Part shown: positions 60,101-64,000 of the stretch, piece by piece | How positions within the stretch are numbered: the stretch's first letter is position 1 | Layout of the letters: each line of letters starts with the position of its first letter | Origin: Daphnia pulex | Taxonomy: Eukaryota > Arthropoda > Branchiopoda > Diplostraca > Daphniidae | Direction: 5' to 3' | Length of the DNA: 64,000 nt | Assembly: GCF_021134715.1 (NCBI RefSeq) | Contig: NC_060019.1 | Coordinates: 7,502,001 to 7,566,000, forward strand | Notes under the pieces: model-generated | The model's input: only the letters and a program-made list of their open reading frames with translations | Databases searched by the model: none | Told to the model about the DNA's origin: nothing | Program-made: the position numbers and the translations under genes

Positions 60101-62339
60101 TATATATAAGATCCCTCTCTCTCTGGCTGTGAATGACCATTGAAACCCGACCATTTCTTAGATTTCTGTGGTGGGTTTTTTTTATTTTCCTTTTAGATGT
60201 ATACCTTCTTTCTTCTTCTTTTTTTTCGTTCATAAAAGAGTCAGCACCTCCTTTGTTCTCCGGCTCTCACTTTGACGTACCGGCCGTCATTCACTGAGAA
60301 TTTCCTCTCTCCGTTTCTTCTTCTTCACTTTGCTATGCAGAGAAGCTCCGCAGACTCTGTTTCCATTTCCTTTGTTTTTTTCCTTTTTTTATATGTGACA
60401 TGGTGAAAGCCCGTTAGTCTCGACCGGCCATTAAATGGCGGCCCCACACACACTACCACTCAGCCCCGGACGGACGATGAGGCTTCTAAACATGCAAGGG
60501 AGACATATAAGTCAGGCACAGCACTCCAGCTACTATATAGTGTATAGACAGGAGAGTCATTACGGCAACAGTTAATGAAGATGTACGGCCATAGCCATCG
60601 AGTTTATTAGATGGAAACGGCGTAGAGAGAAGATGCTGTTAGATATAGAGACGCCGGCATCATATAATTAATGTCATTTACAACACGGCGATGGCGCTTA
60701 AGGGCTTGATAACACCCCCCACCCCTTTATTTTATTCCCAGCTCAACCTATACGTAATTGCCCATTTGACAGCTGGGCCGTCTTTTTCGCGCCTACATTC
60801 GAACGAGGCATTTCATCTGTGCAATAAAGAATGGCGGGATGTCCATGGGCCATCGAGGTTGACTAATGTATACAACACAGGGCGAGAGAGTATCCAACAG
60901 CCGACGAAACAAAAGGATTTCCTGGAACTTGAAGAGAGAAATCGTCAGCTGCTAATGGATGGTGATTATCGAGGACGTGATTCGTGTGAAGGAGTTTCAC
61001 GCGACAGTAGAGCCGGATTGCTGTTGTTCCGTCCTTTAATATATATCAGGCCGTTTTCAAATCCGTTTAGCTGCGTTTGACAGCTCGTGAAATTCAAAGT
61101 AGACACAACGGTTTCTCTTTGACTCTCGTTCCCGGCACCCCCTATCTCTCCATTATAGAGAATCATCCGATGATAAAGGGGCCAGACAAAGGCACTTTGG
61201 GCCGGCTCAGGTATATATATCTTATTCCGCTGGCGGCTATATTCCCGCACGCTGCGTTAAATCTCCAAGCGCTATATAGCAGCCGAGACCGAACGTTTGA
61301 CTGTTTCACTCGACTCGGCATTGATGAAGGCCGGGATGAGAGAAGAACCGATTGAACTTGAGTCAAATTGAAAGTGGATAACTTGCAGCGCTATAGCAAC
61401 CAGCTGCCGTTCAGCCCCACACGACTTTGACAGTTTTTCCAAAGTCTATAATGAATAGAATATGGCAGACTTAGTAGCTGGGCTTCTTCCCAGCTATTGT
61501 GCCAAAATCTCTGGCCCAGATCAATCAGCGATTGAAGCTCATCGTTAAATAGCTTCTGCTGTATAATCTATAACAAAGGCGGATACACATTTGTGCATGC
61601 GCCTCTCGTTCATCAATTTTTTCCCCTGTGAATGAAACGTCAAACTCTTTGATGGAAATCACAGGTTTTACTGGGACTTGGGGATGCTGTTCCTGCTGGT
61701 GGCCAACTTGATCATCCTTCCCGTGGCCATCTCTTTCTTCAATGATGACCTAAGTATTCGCTGGATTGCCTTCAACTGCCTTAGCGACACCATCTTCATG
61801 ATCGACATCGTCGTCAATTTTCGAACAGGTTCATTCATCGGGGAATTTCTTTTCTATTTTTTCTCGCCTATTTAACAACATTTATTTGATTTGATTTACC
61901 TGTGCTCGCAGGTATTATGCAACAAGATAACTCGGAGCAGGTCATCCTGGACCCGAAGCTGATAGCCAGGCACTATCTGCGCACTTGGTTCTTCCTAGAC
62001 CTGATCAGTTCCATACCACTTGATTACATCTTCCTCATCTTCAATCAGGTCAGTTAATTGGGGCGGGAATGGGGAGAAATAAAAAATAAAAAATGTTCAC
62101 ACACCACCATGCACTACTGTATATCCAACGGAGAACGGTTCGTCTTTATCTACATTGTGTTGTGTGTGTGTGTGTGCGATGCGCAGTTTCTACGGATGCA
62201 GGACTTTAGCGAAAGCTTTCAGATCCTGCAAGCCGGTCGGGCTTTGAGGATTCTCCGCTTGGCTAAACTGCTCTCCCTCGTGAGGCTTCTCCGACTGTCA
62301 CGACTCGTCCGCTACGTCAACCAGTGGGAGGAAGTTTAC
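54169..62339 (+). CDS. Ih: Ih channel (HCN family), N-terminus through S4 (partial)
   Basis: Visible exons: 54169-55835, 61665-61828, 61912-62048 and 62187-62339, in frame for 707 residues, continuing past the right edge. HCN channels are hyperpolarisation-activated, cyclic-nucleotide-gated cation channels of the plasma membrane (family knowledge). Residues 1-500 are Ser/Ala-, Pro- and Gly-rich low complexity, including a Gly run near 440. The HCN domain lies at about 510-556 ([31 protein letters not shown]). S1 starts [17 protein letters not shown]2-S3 include [20 protein letters not shown] and [20 protein letters not shown]4 has basic residues every third position from Arg674 to Arg698 with the family's Ser686 in the middle. 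The pore and CNBD lie outside the window. The long N-terminus is ordinary for invertebrate Ih. Two acceptors 15 nt apart are possible for the last exon (62187 or 62202). Upstream alternative first exons are likely. Confidence 0.94.
55836..61664 (+). other. First intron of the HCN coding region
   Basis: A 5.8-kb intron from a GTAAGA donor to a CACAG acceptor. No nested gene is supported. Low-complexity CT- and T-rich stretches occur, for example 60113-60125. Alternative N-terminal exons could lie here but I cannot identify one. Confidence 0.8.
62157..62176 (+). repeat. (TG)n run just before an HCN acceptor
   Basis: About ten TG units ending ten bases before the CAG at 62184-62186. It replaces a normal pyrimidine tract, so UG-binding splicing factors could act here. 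Confidence 0.8.
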
Positions 62340-64000
62340 GTAAGTCTTTTCATCTTTTTTATTATTTTTATTTCCCTCCTGTTTAGTTTTTTTCCGCTTT
62401 GCTGGAAGGAAAAATAAAATGAATGACAAAAAAAAACGGACGAAATTCAAACAAGAAAAAAGAGAGACGAGGCACAAACACAAAAGTTTCGAACGCACTT
62501 TGGAGTATATAGTATATATGATATATGTACTACACTCTGTGTGTGCTGGTCAAATTATTATCATAACATGGCACATTGTGTATACACCCCATCCAATCAT
62601 TCACGCCTATTTGATTCTCTCGTTCTTCATTCACGCAACTTTTGTTTCAAATTTCAATGTCTGTCTTTCAAATTCTCTTTCTCTCTCGAGACTATCTATC
62701 TACTACATTTAAATTATATTCGTCTCTTCTAAATTTTAATTCCATCCTTCTTGGAATTATTCGACGCATTCAACCTTCTTGCCCTTTAAAAAACCCCTCC
62801 CCGTGATTCAATGACGTCATCATATTTTCGTTTTCTTTTTCTTAGACGATGTGATTGAGTTGCATTTATATCGACCAAACCGCTTCTGGCTTTGTTTTCT
62901 TGCTCGGTTATATTTTGAGTTTTTTATTCCTCAAAGTTATTATCCGTGCTGCACAACACTATATACTATATATATACATGCTGAGCCGGCCTTGTACATT
63001 TCCTACAAGATAGATCCACCATCTTTTTTTTTTTATTATTTTTTACTTTTATGACGACTTTTATTTCAATATCGTTACTCATTTCATTTTTTTTTCATTT
63101 GATTTTTTCTTCAATTCCCAACTATATAGTCGTCAGTTATTATTTTGTGCTGTGTTCCCAGTTTGTGTTGGTTGTGTGTCCATGTCTTTTCTGCGTGCGC
63201 TGTTGTGTCTATGCCATATCGCCCAGGTTCAGTTTGCTGGTGTGATTATTTCAATCCAGTTGAAAGGAAGGGTCCGCGCTGGATTAGGCTACCATTCCCT
63301 GCTGCACACACACACACACCAATCCACCACACCCCAGCATTTTGCACCGGCGGAATATACCCATATAGCATCTAGTCTCAAAACACGCGATAGAATCGTT
63401 GAACCCCATAACATTTCGAGCATCTTCGACCACAACCTCGGTTGGCGGATGCATTCCACCAAGAGAGAGAGAAAGAGAAAGAAAAAAAAAAAAGGTACGC
63501 TGATGACGGGCCCATATACCCACACGAAATCTCGTCTAGACATACCTAGGTCTACATTTCCTTCACCTTTCCGTCAATTTATTTTTCGTTTTCTTTTTTT
63601 ATTGAATTCCCGAGAAGAAGATTCTCACGCACAATTACGTGTACGTTTGGGCATCTATAACACACCCACATATATGCACTCACAACAACACGTATGGTAA
63701 TAATGTCATGAAGAACAAGTTTTCGGTTCATGTCTGTGGGCTCGTTCGACATTCAGTTTCCCCGTCCCCATCCATTTTTTGACGTGGAATTATATTTCCC
63801 AATCTTTTCATTTTTATTTTATTTCATTTTTTGGCTTTCCAATTTCTGATTTGTTTCTCTCTCTATCTCTCTTGACACGGCAAAGTTTGTACTTGTCAAC
63901 GGGCACGCGATATCCCATGACTCGGTGAGGCACCCAAAGGAGCAGCTTTTTCTTTTTAATTTCCGAATTCTGTGACGTATTTGAAATTGGCGCGGAAAAG
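62340..64000 (+). other. HCN intron running off the right edge
   Basis: Starts with a good GTAAGT donor after the S4 exon. I searched for the S5 exon of the family and did not find it before the window end. The 182-codon ORF at 63152-63700 is low complexity and not convincing. A run of AC dinucleotides lies near 63306-63319. Confidence 0.75.

Noticed and set aside
63152..63700. 182-codon plus-strand ORF near the right end
   Set aside because: Content follows simple repeats (AC, AG, A runs) and has no domain-like pattern; it lies within the HCN intron.
1..64000. CRISPR arrays, operons, integrated viruses or retroelement polyproteins
   Set aside because: No regularly spaced repeats, no reverse transcriptase, integrase or transposase motif in any frame I read; the genes are spliced and eukaryotic.

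Overview
The window is nuclear DNA from an arthropod, most likely a cladoceran crustacean of the Daphnia type (inference). The left 22 kb has compact genes with short introns, mostly about 50-150 bp, GT..AG boundaries and arthropod-like proteins. One gene fuses a FAMeT-type (PF12248) domain to a Cys-loop receptor, an architecture that fits crustaceans. No bacterial or organellar features are present.

Left part (1-22.6 kb), in order: the 5' end of DENND1/connecdenn (minus, runs off the left edge); RBIS (plus); a lysosomal-type beta-hexosaminidase (plus); an unrecognised 227-aa protein (minus); RAD51C (minus); TMEM39 (plus); FIG4 (minus); RBM8A/Y14 (plus); and the FAMeT/Cys-loop receptor chimera (plus). 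I rebuilt these gene models exon by exon. Every junction keeps frame, and family landmarks fall where expected: the Asp-Glu pair of GH20, Walker A/B of RAD51C, the Cx5R loop of FIG4, the RNP motifs of Y14 and the Cys-loop of the receptor. Layout is tight. TMEM39 and FIG4 converge with 81 bp between stop codons and appear to share one 13-bp two-way poly(A) element. RAD51C/TMEM39 and FIG4/RBM8A are divergent pairs. Most of these are housekeeping genes (membrane traffic, DNA repair, ribosome and exon-junction biology, lysosome).

Right part (22.6-64 kb) is very different: about 31 kb with no convincing gene, rich in (CT)n, (GT)n, (AAT)n, CAG-like and homopolymer runs. Within it lies a pair of about 1.05-kb inverted repeats 5 kb apart. 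The only protein gene is an Ih (HCN) channel on the plus strand. It has a 1.67-kb first coding exon with a long low-complexity N-terminus, then exons for S1-S4, and continues past the right edge. A GC-richer segment near 36.5-37.7 kb ending in a good splice donor may be its non-coding first exon, which would imply a 16.5-kb 5'UTR intron (inference).

The most unusual item is the receptor chimera. Its predicted pore is hydrophobic at positions 2' and 6', and it lacks the paired cysteines of loop C, so it may not be an ordinary acetylcholine-gated channel. Other items worth checking are the inverted-repeat pair, the shared poly(A) element, the unrecognised 227-aa protein with a 71-aa upstream ORF, and a perfect 24-bp palindrome.
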